Shown: positions 1 through 8,894 of the stretch, in pieces | Layout of the letters: each line of letters opens with the position of its first letter | Position numbering within the stretch: the first letter of the stretch is position 1 | NCBI GenBank assembly: GCA_002869065.1 | Contig: PKTR01000002.1 | Location: 62,001-126,000, forward strand | Source of the DNA: Hyphomicrobiales bacterium | GTDB taxonomy: Bacteria; Pseudomonadota; Alphaproteobacteria; Rhizobiales; Rhodobiaceae | Direction of reading: 5' to 3' | DNA: 64,000 bases | The notes under the pieces: generated by a model | What the model saw: only the letters and a program-made list of their open reading frames with translations | Told to the model about the DNA's origin: nothing | The model's database searches: none | Made by a program: the position numbers and the translations under genes

Positions 1-1296
1 GTGCGCACCAGCCCGATGCCCGACGGCGGCATCGTGCTGACCTACACCGATATCACCGAGCGGGTGATGGCGGAGGAGGCGCTGGCGCGGGCCAACGAGA
101 CGCTGGAAAAACGGGTGCGCGAGCGCACCATGGAACTGACCCGGCTCAACCAGGAACTGATCCGCGCCAAGCGCGAGGCCGACAACGCCAATCTCGGCAA
201 AACGCGTTTCCTCGCTGCCGCCGGCCACGATATCCTGCAACCGCTCAACGCCGCGCGGCTTTATGTGCAGAGCCTCGTCGACCGCTTCTCGGAAAGCGAG
301 AACCGGGATCTGGTGCGCAATATCGAGGCGTCACTGGAATCGGTGGAAGAGATCATCGGCGCCGTGCTCGATATCTCGCGGCTCGACACGGGCGCACTGA
401 AACCGGAGATCAGCATCTTCCGTCTCGATACGCTGCTCGATCAGGTACGCGTCGATTTCGAACCGATGGCAAAGGACAAGGGCCTCGACCTTCGTTTCGT
501 GTCACCGCATCTTTCGGTGCGCTCCGACCGGCGGCTGCTGCGCCGGCTGTTGCAGAACCTCGTCTCCAACGCGATCAAATACACAGGGTCGGGGCGCATT
601 CTCGTCGGCTGCCGACGGCAGCGCAACAAGGTGCGGATCGAGGTTCACGACACCGGCATGGGCATTCCGCTGTCGAAGCAGAAGGAGATCTTCGCCGAGT
701 TCCAGCGGCTTGAGGAAGGCGCGCGCGCTGCGCGTGGTCTCGGCCTCGGCCTGTCGATCGTGGAACGCATTTCCCGCGTCCTGCATCACCCCGTGACCGT
801 CGTCTCGACGCCGGACAAGGGCTCGCGGTTCGCCGTCGAATTGCCGATCACCACGGCGGTGCCGGTCGAAGCGGCACCGGTTGCCGAAACCCCGGTTCCG
901 GCCTCGCGCCTCGAAGGGCTTCTGGTTCTGTGCATCGACAACGAGCCGAAGATCCTGTCGGGCATGCGGACCCTGCTCGAGGGTTGGGGCTGCACGGTGC
1001 TGACCGCGAACGACAAGAGCGAGGCGGCGCTGGCGATTCAGGGGTCGGAGCGCATGCCCGATCTGTTGTTCGTGGACTACCACCTCGACGCGGGCACGGG
1101 GATCGAGGCCGCCGTCCACCTGCGCTGGAAATTCGGTATCGACCTGCCGGGCGCACTGGTGACGGCCGACCGCTCGCCGGCGGTTCGCGCGGACGCCGAG
1201 GCGAAGAACCTCACGGTGCTACAGAAGCCGGTGAAACCGGCAGCGCTCAGGGCGTTCGCCGCACAGGTGAAGAACTACCGCTCGGCTGCGGAATGA
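1..1296 (+). CDS. hybrid sensor histidine kinase/response regulator, CrbS/MxtR-like (5' partial)
   Basis: The reading frame is open from the first base, so the N-terminus lies outside the window. What remains starts in the end of a PAS fold (TYTDITE near residue 15). A coiled-coil linker follows, then a HisKA domain with H-box AAAGHDILQPL (His76), an HATPase_c domain (N-box QNLVSNAIKY, G1 DTGMGIP) and a C-terminal receiver domain (from about residue 306) with phospho-acceptor Asp359 in LFVDYHLD and the conserved LQKPVKP lysine. Sequence style matches the CrbS/MxtR/ErcS group, whose complete members often carry an N-terminal SSS-type membrane module; whether this one does cannot be seen. It converges with the LuxR-type regulator, 12 bp apart. 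A DUF4212/symporter pair follows, so control of carboxylate uptake is inferred. The receiver on the kinase suggests a phosphorelay or self-tuning. Confidence 0.9.
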   Translation: MRTSPMPDGGIVLTYTDITERVMAEEALARANETLEKRVRERTMELTRLNQELIRAKREADNANLGKTRFLAAAGHDILQPLNAARLYVQSLVDRFSESENRDLVRNIEASLESVEEIIGAVLDISRLDTGALKPEISIFRLDTLLDQVRVDFEPMAKDKGLDLRFVSPHLSVRSDRRLLRRLLQNLVSNAIKYTGSGRILVGCRRQRNKVRIEVHDTGMGIPLSKQKEIFAEFQRLEEGARAARGLGLGLSIVERISRVLHHPVTVVSTPDKGSRFAVELPITTAVPVEAAPVAETPVPASRLEGLLVLCIDNEPKILSGMRTLLEGWGCTVLTANDKSEAALAIQGSERMPDLLFVDYHLDAGTGIEAAVHLRWKFGIDLPGALVTADRSPAVRADAEAKNLTVLQKPVKPAALRAFAAQVKNYRSAAE

Positions 1297-1308
1297 AGGT
1301 CCGGAAAA

Positions 1309-1986
1309 TCAGGCGTCCGAAGTAACCGACTGCCACTGGCCGGCTTCGATCCGGTTGGCGGCGATGACGGCCTGGGTCCGGCTTTCGACGCCGAGCTTTT
1401 GCAGGATCGCCGAGACGTGCGCCTTGACGGTCGCTTCCGATACGCTGAGTTCGTAGGCGATCTGCTTGTTGAGCAGCCCCTCGCTCAGCATCATCAGCAC
1501 GCGCACCTGCTGCGGCGTCAGCGACGCGAGACGGGTGACCAGATCCTGGATCTCGTCGTCATCCTCGGCGTTGACGTTGAAGTCGGCCGGGACCCAGATG
1601 TCGCCCTGCAGCACCGCGCCGATCGCGGCGCGAATGACATCGGTGCCGAGAGACTTCGGGATGAAGCCGGCGGCGCCGAATTCCATGCAACGGCGGATGG
1701 CGGCGTGATCCTCGGTTCCCGAAACGATAACGACGGGGACGCCGGGATATTGCGCCCGCAGATACATCAGGCCGGAGAAGCCGCGCATGCCGGGCATCGA
1801 CAGGTCGAGGAGGACGAGATCGACGTCGCTGCTCGCCTCGAGTTCGCGGGAAACCTGATCGAGGGTTCCGGCTTCCGTGATGCGGATGTCGCCGAAGGTT
1901 TCAGAAAGGGTCTGCCGCAAGGCGCCGCGAAACAGAGGGTGGTCGTCGGCAATGATGAAATGACTGGCGGACATCAATTCGGACAT
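1309..1986 (-). CDS. LuxR/NarL-family response regulator
   Basis: A 225-residue two-domain regulator. The N-terminal receiver has the acidic pair in ADDHPLF, phospho-acceptor Asp in LLDLSMPG and lysine in IPKSLG. The C-terminal LuxR helix-turn-helix has LTPQQVRVL, the KQIAYEL scaffold helix and recognition helix VSEATVKAHVS. I chose ATG at 1986, which lies 8 bases after a strong GGAGGG ribosome site; an adjacent in-frame GTG at 1989 is possible. It is convergent with the hybrid kinase and divergent from the DUF4212/symporter operon, as in CrbS/CrbR-type acetate-switch modules. It is therefore the probable cognate regulator of the kinase and may act on the 1987-2384 intergenic region (inference). 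Confidence 0.9.
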   Translation of the reverse strand: MSELMSASHFIIADDHPLFRGALRQTLSETFGDIRITEAGTLDQVSRELEASSDVDLVLLDLSMPGMRGFSGLMYLRAQYPGVPVVIVSGTEDHAAIRRCMEFGAAGFIPKSLGTDVIRAAIGAVLQGDIWVPADFNVNAEDDDEIQDLVTRLASLTPQQVRVLMMLSEGLLNKQIAYELSVSEATVKAHVSAILQKLGVESRTQAVIAANRIEAGQWQSVTSDA

Positions 1987-2384
1987 CACAATACCCTCCC
2001 TGGCGGGGCTTAATTCAACCCCAGGCCTTCCCCGGCATCAGCCGGAATGGCCTTGTTTTTCTTTTATGACCCACGGGCCTGAATATGCAAGCAACGGCGG
2101 AGAAGCCGCAACCGCCCGCAACGCTTTTCTTCTGAAGGAAATAGATTCGATATTTCATTACCTTGACAGGAGATCGCGCTGTCATAAGGCTATAGTATCA
2201 TACTCAATTCGCAAAACCCTATTCGAATCGTGACGCGTTTTTTGCCGTCTCTTCACAGTCTTTGTGTTTGCTCTTGCTTGTCGCCGGCCCCTTCGGTGAT
2301 AGGATCGGCACGCCGTTCAACTGGTTGGCAGGCGAGGTCGAAAGATCGCCCGCGCCCCACGACGCCCGGAGACGAAACGACGAC
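1987..2384. other. intergenic region, divergent regulator/symporter promoters
   Basis: About 400 bases without a convincing gene, between the response regulator (leftward) and the DUF4212/symporter pair (rightward). It must hold both promoters. A TTGACA at 2163 and TATAGT at 2191 are present but separated by 22 bases, too far for a normal sigma-70 promoter. I could not define a sigma-54 site or a clear operator. It is noticeably more AT-rich around 2140-2220 than the flanking genes. Confidence 0.5.
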
Positions 2385-2636
2385 ATGACGGTTCGGCAGA
2401 TCCTGACCTGGTTGCGGCAGACCGGCGTGCGGACCGTGATCGCCAGCGTTCTTCTCACCCTGTTCGTCGTCGCCGTGCCGGTGGCGGGCGAAACCCTCGG
2501 CGGCCCGACCTTCTTCGGCCTGCCGTTCACCAGCTATTTCGCAGCGCAGGGATCGTTGCTCGTCTGCGTCGTTCTTGTCTTCTGGCTCGCTGCCCGGCAA
2601 AGTCGTGGCGCACCGAGCGACGGTGGCGGCGCTTGA
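2385..2636 (+). CDS. DUF4212 protein, small subunit of a sodium:solute symporter
   Basis: An 83-residue protein with two predicted membrane helices (about residues 14-35 and 52-72) and the motif FFGLPFTSYFAAQGSLL, characteristic of DUF4212 proteins that sit directly before ActP-like symporters. I chose ATG at 2385; an upstream in-frame start at 2262 adds 41 residues that do not resemble the family. The stop overlaps the initiation region of the symporter, so the two are translationally coupled. It is probably an accessory membrane subunit of that transporter. Biochemical roles for the family are poorly established. Confidence 0.8.
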   Translation: MTVRQILTWLRQTGVRTVIASVLLTLFVVAVPVAGETLGGPTFFGLPFTSYFAAQGSLLVCVVLVFWLAARQSRGAPSDGGGA

Positions 2637-2653
2637 CGGAGATGAGGCCCAGA

Positions 2654-5125
2654 ATGACGCGACCGATCGGCGGACGCGACTTCGCGTCGAGCCCAGGCAG
2701 CTTTTTCGCCCGGTTCGGCGGCGCGTTCTTTGGCGCACTCCTGCTGCTCGTGCTCATGGAGCAGATCGGCCTGTCGCTATCGGTGATCACCGTGGCGATT
2801 CCGCTGCTTCTCGTCATTCTCTATGCCGGTATCGGAGTCGGCGCGCGCACGCTGCACGTGGATGCGTTTTTCGTCACCGGACGGCAGATGCCGGCGGTCG
2901 CCAACGGCATGGCGATGGCCGCCAACGGGCTCGCCGGTGCGGTCGTCGTCGGCCTTGCCGGGCTGATCGCCAACGAAGGTTACGATGCGCTTGCCTACGG
3001 CCTCGGGCTCACCGGCGGGTTTGCCCTGATCGCCATCGCGATCGCGCCGCGTCTGCGCGCGTTCGAGGTCTACACGGTCCCCGATTTCCTGTCGGTGCGG
3101 TTCGGCAGCGATATCGCCCGCCTGCTCGGCCTGATCGTGCTGATCGCCTGTTCGTTCCCGTTCCTCGTCGCGCAACTCGGCGCCATGGGCACGATTGCCG
3201 GTCGTTTTCTCGACCTGTCCTTCCAGACCTCGGTGCTGTTGAGCCTCGCGGTGATCCTTTCCTGCACGCTGCTCGGCGGCATGCGCGGGGTGAGCTGGAC
3301 GCAAGCGGCGCAATATGTGGTGATCGCGGTCGCCTATCTGCTGCCGGCGATCTGGCTGTCGGTGCAGGTTGCCGGCAATCCGATCCCGCCGCTGGCGCTC
3401 GGCGACCTCGTGCACAGTGTCGCCGACATCGAGCGGGCGGGCGGCACCCTGAGCGCAGCGACCCTGTCGCTTCTGGAGCCGCAGTCAGCGCCCGCCACGC
3501 AGGACAGCTTCAACTTCCTGGCCCTGCTCGTCACGCTGGTCGCGGGTACCGCCGCCATGCCGCATATCCTGACGCGCTCGCTGACCGCGCCTTCGGTCGT
3601 GGAGACCCGGCGGGCAAGCGCCTGGGCGGTCGTCTTCGTTGCGGCCATCGTGCTGACCGCACCGGCGCTCGGACTGCTGGTCAAGCATGAAGTTCTGGCG
3701 CTCACCGTCGGCACCAGCGTTGCCGAACTCGCCGACAAGGCAGGCTGGCTGCTCGGCACCGGCGATACGGGCGCGGCGATTGCCCGGCTGTGCGGCGCCG
3801 ATGCGATCGACCTTGCGGTTGTGACGCGCGCCTGCGGCGACAGCGGCTATCGGCTTGCCACCGCCGACATCGCGCTCAACGCGGAACTCGCCGTGCTGGC
3901 CGCGCCGGAGATCGCCGGCCTTCCCTTTGCCATCTCCGCCCTGGTCGTCGTCGGTGCCCTGAGCGCGTTCCTTTCGACGGCGAACGGGCTGCTGATCACG
4001 CTGAGCGCCGGGCTCGGTCACGACCTCTATCACAAGCTCCTTGACCGGCGCGCGCCGACCGCCCGGCGGATCATCGCCGCCCGCCTTGCTGTGATTGCGA
4101 CCGCCGGCGCCGCGGCCTGGGCCACCCTTGCCGGACCGCCGGACTTCCTGACGTTGTTCGAATGGAGCTTCTCGCTCGCGGCGGCCGGCCTGTTCCCGGT
4201 TCTGGTGCTCGGGCTTTGGTGGTCCGACACGACTCGGTCCGCGGCGATTGTCGGCATGATCGTCGGCTTCGGTCTGACCGCCTTCTACCTCGCGGCCAAC
4301 ACTTACGGCTTCGACAAGATCCCCGGCAATGGCGACGAACTCGTCTGGCACATTCCCGGCATCACGACGGCCATCGCCGTTGAGGGCGCCGGCATTCTCG
4401 GCATTGCCGCCGGATTCATTGTCATCGCCGGCCTGACCCTCGTCACCCGCGAACGCAAACCCCGGCCCGAGCCGGTCGTCCCCGCCGACGATGCGGAAAC
4501 TTCGGAAGTGGCAGGCGCCACCGGCGACGAGCCCGCGTCGCCCGAGCCGGTTGAGGCCGAAACGGCAGCGATCGAAGAACCAGTCGAACCTGAAGCCGAT
4601 GAGGCGAAGGCGGATCCCAAATCCGAAGATCCGGCCGCCCCTTCGACCGAAACGTCAGACGCTGAATCCGAAACGGAAGCGCCAGAACCCGGCAACGAGA
4701 CAGCAGAAGGCGATGCCGGTGACACGCCCGGCGAACAAACAGTCGAGCAACCTTCCGAGGCGGCCGGCGAGAAGCAGGCAGAAGATGCACCGGCTGACGC
4801 ACAGGACGGGGAGAGCGTGCCTGCGGCCGTCCCCGCCAGCGAGGAACGAGCCGCCGCTTTGGAAGGGCCTGCGAACGAAAGCGTGCCCGCTGAAGACCCC
4901 GCGCTGGACACCAAAGCGGACAGCGAGAAAGCCGGCGCAGCCGCGAAGCCGGCCGGCGGAACCAAGGCCAAACCGACAAAGCGCACGAGACGCGGCTCGA
5001 CGGCGAAGAGTTCTTCGGCAAAGAACGGCACCGGTTCCCGCGCCTCCCGCGCGAAGAAACCGGCGAAGCCCCGCAGCCGCAAGAAACCCGATACTCCGCC
5101 GGACAACGGCACGCCCAAGGGCTAG
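2654..5125 (+). CDS. ActP-like sodium:solute (cation/acetate) symporter with long charged C-terminal tail
   Basis: An 823-residue SSS-family transporter. Residues to about 598 contain the membrane core with the family signature after helix 1 (FFVTGRQMPAVANGMAMAANG), ending with a helix before RERKPRPEP. Family members are usually 550-600 residues. Here about 225 further residues form a low-complexity tail, first Glu/Ala/Pro-rich and acidic, then strongly Lys/Arg-rich from about residue 766 (KAKPTKRTRR, RSRKKP). I chose ATG 2654 because GAGG lies 6 bases upstream; TTG 2633 and ATG 2642 are in frame but have poor ribosome sites. Together with DUF4212 and the nearby kinase/regulator it probably imports acetate or a similar short carboxylate (inference from family and context). 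The tail is unusual, although the frame is intact. Confidence 0.87.
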   Translation: MTRPIGGRDFASSPGSFFARFGGAFFGALLLLVLMEQIGLSLSVITVAIPLLLVILYAGIGVGARTLHVDAFFVTGRQMPAVANGMAMAANGLAGAVVVGLAGLIANEGYDALAYGLGLTGGFALIAIAIAPRLRAFEVYTVPDFLSVRFGSDIARLLGLIVLIACSFPFLVAQLGAMGTIAGRFLDLSFQTSVLLSLAVILSCTLLGGMRGVSWTQAAQYVVIAVAYLLPAIWLSVQVAGNPIPPLALGDLVHSVADIERAGGTLSAATLSLLEPQSAPATQDSFNFLALLVTLVAGTAAMPHILTRSLTAPSVVETRRASAWAVVFVAAIVLTAPALGLLVKHEVLALTVGTSVAELADKAGWLLGTGDTGAAIARLCGADAIDLAVVTRACGDSGYRLATADIALNAELAVLAAPEIAGLPFAISALVVVGALSAFLSTANGLLITLSAGLGHDLYHKLLDRRAPTARRIIAARLAVIATAGAAAWATLAGPPDFLTLFEWSFSLAAAGLFPVLVLGLWWSDTTRSAAIVGMIVGFGLTAFYLAANTYGFDKIPGNGDELVWHIPGITTAIAVEGAGILGIAAGFIVIAGLTLVTRERKPRPEPVVPADDAETSEVAGATGDEPASPEPVEAETAAIEEPVEPEADEAKADPKSEDPAAPSTETSDAESETEAPEPGNETAEGDAGDTPGEQTVEQPSEAAGEKQAEDAPADAQDGESVPAAVPASEERAAALEGPANESVPAEDPALDTKADSEKAGAAAKPAGGTKAKPTKRTRRGSTAKSSSAKNGTGSRASRAKKPAKPRSRKKPDTPPDNGTPKG

Positions 5126-5205
5126 AAATTTCCCTCTCCTTTTCGCGCCCGATGCTTTACCACGGCGCATGCGCCGCAGGACGGCGCGTGAACACGCGGA
5201 TCCTT

Positions 5206-5556
5206 ATGAGCAACCTCACCCCGGCCGACTGGGCCTATCATCTGCCGAACTTCCTGCTTGCGGTGCTGATGTACACCTTGCTCGGCCGGCTTGCGCTGGC
5301 GCTCATCGTACCGCCCGGCGTCAATAGTGTGGTGTTGCGGGTGTTCGAGCGGCTGACAGACCCGATTGTCGCCGTCGTCCGCTTCATCACGCCGAACATC
5401 GCGCCCAAGGTGATCGTTCTCGCCTTCGCGGTCGTCTGGCTGTTCATCGCCCGTTTTGTGTTCCTCGCCGTCATGGCGGAAACCGACGTCGCGCCGTCGA
5501 TCAATGAGATCATGCCGCTTACGTCAACGGAAGAATCGGACGGAGGCGCGCAATGA
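5206..5556 (+). CDS. YggT-like small integral membrane protein
   Basis: A 116-residue hydrophobic protein with helices at about residues 12-35 and 65-92, separated by an amphipathic segment with RVFERLTDPIVAVVRFITP. That pattern resembles YggT-family proteins (RLTDP-x-RPLRRxxP). I chose ATG 5206; an upstream GTG at 5188 and ATG at 5152 are in frame but add a polar stretch. The next gene starts inside its stop codon (ATGA), indicating coupled translation. Substrate and function are not known; the YggT assignment is by pattern only. Confidence 0.6.
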   Translation: MSNLTPADWAYHLPNFLLAVLMYTLLGRLALALIVPPGVNSVVLRVFERLTDPIVAVVRFITPNIAPKVIVLAFAVVWLFIARFVFLAVMAETDVAPSINEIMPLTSTEESDGGAQ

Positions 5557-5876
5557 TCCTTCGCACATTGATCGTCCTGGCGCTGATCGCCATCGCCGTA
5601 CTCAACGGCGCGCTCTCGCCGATGCTGGTGCTGCCGTTTTCAGCCATGCGCGTCGTCGTGCCGAGCCTGTTCGACGCCTCGCCGGCTGCCACCTTGTGGG
5701 CGAGTTCGGCGCTGTGGGGCGTGTTCACGTTGATGGTTGCCGGCGTTCCGGCCGCCGTCTACGAGCGGCTGACCAATGCGCCACGTTCGACACCGGTGTC
5801 ACTGATCATCTGGCTTGTAGCGAGCGCACTGCTCAGCCTGCCAGCGCTGTCGAAGGCACTGACCGCGTTTTCCTGA
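5553..5876 (+). CDS. small membrane protein of unknown function
   Basis: A 107-residue protein with three predicted membrane helices (about 2-24, 45-67, 82-101) and no recognised motif. Its ATG overlaps the stop of the YggT-like gene by 4 bases, so the two are almost certainly made together and may form one membrane unit. I do not recognise a family. The end lies 8 bases from the convergent yjbQ-type gene. Confidence 0.65.
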   Translation: MILRTLIVLALIAIAVLNGALSPMLVLPFSAMRVVVPSLFDASPAATLWASSALWGVFTLMVAGVPAAVYERLTNAPRSTPVSLIIWLVASALLSLPALSKALTAFS

Positions 5877-5884
5877 AGGGCGAA

Positions 5885-6301
5885 TTACGTCCCGAGATAA
5901 TGCAGCGTGACGGTGCGCCGGTGCGGCCGCGCGCGGTGTTCGACGAGATAGATGCCCTGCCATGTGCCGCATTCGGTGCGTCCGCCAACAACCGGGATGC
6001 CGAGGCTGACATCGGTCAGCGCACCCTTGATGTGCGCGGGCATGTCATCCGCCCCTTCAGTGCTGTGCCGGTAGCCGGCCGACTGCGGCGCAAGGCGGTC
6101 GAGGGCGTCGAGCAGATCGGCCTGAACATCGGGGTCGGCGTTTTCCTGGATCGTCAGCGATGCCGAGGTGTGGCGCACGAACACCGTCAGCAAACCGTTG
6201 CCGGCGCCGATCTCGTCAAGCCATGCGTCGATGTCGGCGCTGATCTCGACCATGCTGCGCCCGGGCGTCGGCACCTCGAGACGCGCCATCGCCTGATGCA
6301 T
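5885..6301 (-). CDS. secondary thiamine-phosphate synthase family protein (YjbQ/UPF0047)
   Basis: A 138-residue protein with family motifs FVRHTSASLTIQENADPDV, EGADDMPAHIK and GTWQGIYLVEHR, including the conserved His and Glu residues of the YjbQ fold. E. coli YjbQ has weak thiamine-phosphate synthase activity; the physiological role is uncertain. I chose ATG 6301 because MHQAMARLEV aligns with the usual N-terminus and gives the normal length. A second ATG at 6367 has a better ribosome site (AGGGAG, about 8 bases upstream) and would add 22 residues, so the start is uncertain. Confidence 0.85.
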   Translation of the reverse strand: MHQAMARLEVPTPGRSMVEISADIDAWLDEIGAGNGLLTVFVRHTSASLTIQENADPDVQADLLDALDRLAPQSAGYRHSTEGADDMPAHIKGALTDVSLGIPVVGGRTECGTWQGIYLVEHRARPHRRTVTLHYLGT

Positions 6302-6512
6302 CGGCTCCGCACCGCCGGCCTTGCCGATCGGCTCGATTCGCCCCGCGCGCTCGTTCCGCCGCCACATCGCTTCGTCTCCCTCATCGCCGCACCGAATTTC
6401 GTGCGCGTTATAGTCGGCGGTGCGTCCGACGCAATTCAAGTGATTTCCCTTCCGTGCCGGTTGAATTAGGCTTCAATGTTCCGACACCCGTCATCAGGAC
6501 ACCTGCCCACCC

Positions 6513-7490
6513 ATGATCGACATCGACCCGGCCGTCTTCCGCCCCTCCTCGATCAGCGAGGAAACCAGCCGCTTCAACGCCGATCTGCTGGCGCGGATCA
6601 CCGCTTTGCCCGATCCCTGGCAATATCAGCCGTCGGCGGCGCGCGAGGCGCGCGCCCGCGGGCGCGGTCCGTTCCCGGTGCCGCGCAAGAGCCCGCGCGC
6701 GGAAGTGCGCACCATCGATGGGCCGGCGGGTGATATCCCGATCCGCGTCATCCGGCCGGAGGGCCGCGACTGCCGTGGCGCCTATCTTCATATCCATGGT
6801 GGCGGCTGGGTGCTCGGCAGCGCCTACTTCCAGGACGACCGGCTGGAGCAGATCGCCGACGATTGCGGGCTCGCCGCCGTCTCGGTCGACTACCGGCTGG
6901 CGCCCGAGGATCCCTACCCGGCCGGCCCGGACGACTGCGAGGCCGCCGCGCTGTGGCTGGTCGATAATCTCGAAAAGGAATTCGGCGGTTCGTTCCTCGC
7001 CATTGGCGGCGAGTCGGCCGGCGCCCATCTCTCCGTCGTCACTCTGCTGCGGCTGCGCGACCGGCGCGGCATCACGCCGTTCTCCGCCGCGAATCTGGTC
7101 GCCGGCTGCTACGACCTCGCGATGACGCCGAGCGTACGCCATTGGGGTGCCGACCGGCTGGTGCTGAACACCCGCGACATCGACATGTTCGTGACGCACT
7201 TCCTGTCGGGCGGCGTCGGGTCTGTGAGCGATCCCGACGTCTCGCCGCTGCTGCACGCCGATCTCTACGGCCTGCCGCCAGCGCTGTTCTCGGTCGGCAC
7301 ACTCGACCCGCTGGTTGACGACAGCCTGTTCATGGCCGGACGCTGGGCCCGCGCCGGTCTCAAGACCGAACTCGCGCTCTTTGCCGGCGGCTGCCACGTG
7401 TTCCAGGCATTCGATGAGCTGGCGATCACCCGCGAGAGCCTTGCGCGCATGGACGCGTTCCTCAATGCCCAGATCGAGAAGGCGGAATAG
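6513..7490 (+). CDS. alpha/beta hydrolase, hormone-sensitive-lipase type esterase
   Basis: A 325-residue hydrolase with the HSL hallmark HGGGW oxyanion motif (about residue 94), nucleophile elbow GESAG (about 168), catalytic Asp in LDPLVDD and His in GGCHVFQ. Such enzymes cleave short-chain carboxylic esters in the cytoplasm. The stop TAG is directly followed by the ATG of a thioesterase-like gene with no gap, so the two form an operon and may act on related acyl substrates (inference). No signal peptide is visible. The natural substrate cannot be read from the sequence. Confidence 0.87.
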   Translation: MIDIDPAVFRPSSISEETSRFNADLLARITALPDPWQYQPSAAREARARGRGPFPVPRKSPRAEVRTIDGPAGDIPIRVIRPEGRDCRGAYLHIHGGGWVLGSAYFQDDRLEQIADDCGLAAVSVDYRLAPEDPYPAGPDDCEAAALWLVDNLEKEFGGSFLAIGGESAGAHLSVVTLLRLRDRRGITPFSAANLVAGCYDLAMTPSVRHWGADRLVLNTRDIDMFVTHFLSGGVGSVSDPDVSPLLHADLYGLPPALFSVGTLDPLVDDSLFMAGRWARAGLKTELALFAGGCHVFQAFDELAITRESLARMDAFLNAQIEKAE

Positions 7491-8348
7491 ATGGCACACG
7501 CCGAGACGCTGCGGTCGATCGTCAACACCTGGGAGTGTGACGAGAACGCTCATATGAACGTGCAGTTCTACTATGCGCATTTCGACACGGCGGCGCGCCA
7601 CTTCGCGACGCTTGCGGGACTCGACGAGGACATGACCGGACCGCGCTGGGTGCGCCATGTGCGTTATCATTCCGAGCTGCGAGTGGCCGAGCTGATCCTT
7701 GTGCGTTCGGCCATCGCGCTCGACGGACCGCATCCGCTGACCCTGGTGCATGAGCTGATCGAGCCGGTGTCAGGGCGGCTTGCGGCAACAGCCATCGACG
7801 GCTATGCGCGCACGCTCGACGTCGCGGACCATCCGTTTGCGACGCCGCTGCCTGATAGCGCGCAGCCGCGCAGTTTCGAGGCGCGGGCGATAACCGAAAC
7901 GCCCGACAGCGAGGCGCTTCTTTCCGCTGGCGCGGCGATCACCTATCGCGGGGCGATCCATCCGCGCCATTGCGACCGCGACGGCGCGGCGCTCGACCAG
8001 ACCTATATTTCAGCGTTCACCGACGGCGCGCCGCATGCCTGGGAGGTCGGCGGGCTTGCCGCACGGTGGTTGGCGGAAAACGGGCTGGGACGCGTTGCGG
8101 TGGAAATGAAGCTGTCGCTTGCGACGGGTTTGCGGGCTGGCGATCTCGTCCACATGGTGACGAAATACACCGGCGTTGCGCGCAAGACCTTCACCTTCCG
8201 CCACCATCTGTTCGAGAGCCGTACGGGGCGGCTTGCGGCGGTCGGCGATGCGACGGGCGTGGTGATGGACCTCGCGACACGCAAGGCGATCGAGCTGCCG
8301 GAAAGGATCCAGGATCATATCCGCGGCATGGCGAGGCGCGGCGGCTGA
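7491..8348 (+). CDS. double-hotdog acyl thioesterase family protein
   Basis: A 285-residue protein with two hotdog-fold halves. The first opens with TWECDENAHMNVQFYYAHFD, resembling the D-x-x-GHMN active-site region of 4HBT enzymes; the second begins near residue 155 with RHCDRDGAALDQTYISAF. This layout fits acyl-CoA or acyl-ACP thioesterases. It starts at the base after the esterase stop, so the pair is co-translated. A role in releasing acyl groups is inferred; substrate chain length is unknown. Confidence 0.75.
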   Translation: MAHAETLRSIVNTWECDENAHMNVQFYYAHFDTAARHFATLAGLDEDMTGPRWVRHVRYHSELRVAELILVRSAIALDGPHPLTLVHELIEPVSGRLAATAIDGYARTLDVADHPFATPLPDSAQPRSFEARAITETPDSEALLSAGAAITYRGAIHPRHCDRDGAALDQTYISAFTDGAPHAWEVGGLAARWLAENGLGRVAVEMKLSLATGLRAGDLVHMVTKYTGVARKTFTFRHHLFESRTGRLAAVGDATGVVMDLATRKAIELPERIQDHIRGMARRGG

Positions 8349-8363
8349 ACCGCCTCGCATTCG

Positions 8364-8894
8364 CTATTCGGGCTGCTTGGCCTCGTCCTCGCGGAACTCT
8401 TCCTTCAGCGTCTTGGCGAGACCAATGAAGCCGCGCATGGCCTTTTCGGTGACGCCGAGCACGCGCTCGAGCTCCTTTTCCTCGGTCTCGGAGAGCGGCA
8501 CTTCGGACAGCCGGGTCGGTGCACCGCCGGCCGCGGCAAGCTGCTCTTCCAGCGTCGCGACCTTGTCGGTCAGCGCTTCGTTTTCTTCCATCAGCCGGCC
8601 GACCTCGGCCTCGTAAGCCGCACGGTCGTCGGCGGCGAGCGTACAGACCCAATCGTCGTCCCGCTCGCGGCAATAGGAAATCTCGCCCGTGACAGTGTCG
8701 AGGCGCAGAATGCCCTTCTCCGTCGGCGTCATGGTGTAGCGGCTGGCCACCGGAAGGCTCGAGTCGACCACGTTATCGACGGTCGTTTCCACCATTGTTT
8801 CCTCGGCGGGCATCTCTTCAGCACGCACCAACGTGGCGGAAAAAACGAGCCCGGCGACAGCGGCAACGGCGGCAAAGCGGCAGGCAATACACAT
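8364..8894 (-). CDS. secreted coiled-coil protein of unknown function
   Basis: A 176-residue protein with a clear Sec signal peptide (MCIACRFAAVAAVAGLVFSA, cleavage probably after LVRA), an acidic stretch, a short segment with two Cys residues (ISYCRERDDDWVCTL), then a heptad-rich helix at about residues 95-125. ATG 8894 is chosen because GAGGGG lies 7 bases upstream and it starts the signal peptide cleanly; an upstream start at 8966 is less likely. The segment around RLDTVTGEISYC resembles short motifs seen in other alphaproteobacterial periplasmic proteins, but no named family is recognised. Confidence 0.7.
   Translation of the reverse strand: MCIACRFAAVAAVAGLVFSATLVRAEEMPAEETMVETTVDNVVDSSLPVASRYTMTPTEKGILRLDTVTGEISYCRERDDDWVCTLAADDRAAYEAEVGRLMEENEALTDKVATLEEQLAAAGGAPTRLSEVPLSETEEKELERVLGVTEKAMRGFIGLAKTLKEEFREDEAKQPE

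Noticed and set aside
2163-2196. TTGACA ... TATAGT as the symporter promoter
   Set aside because: The spacing is 22 bases instead of about 17, so it is not a credible sigma-70 promoter as a pair.
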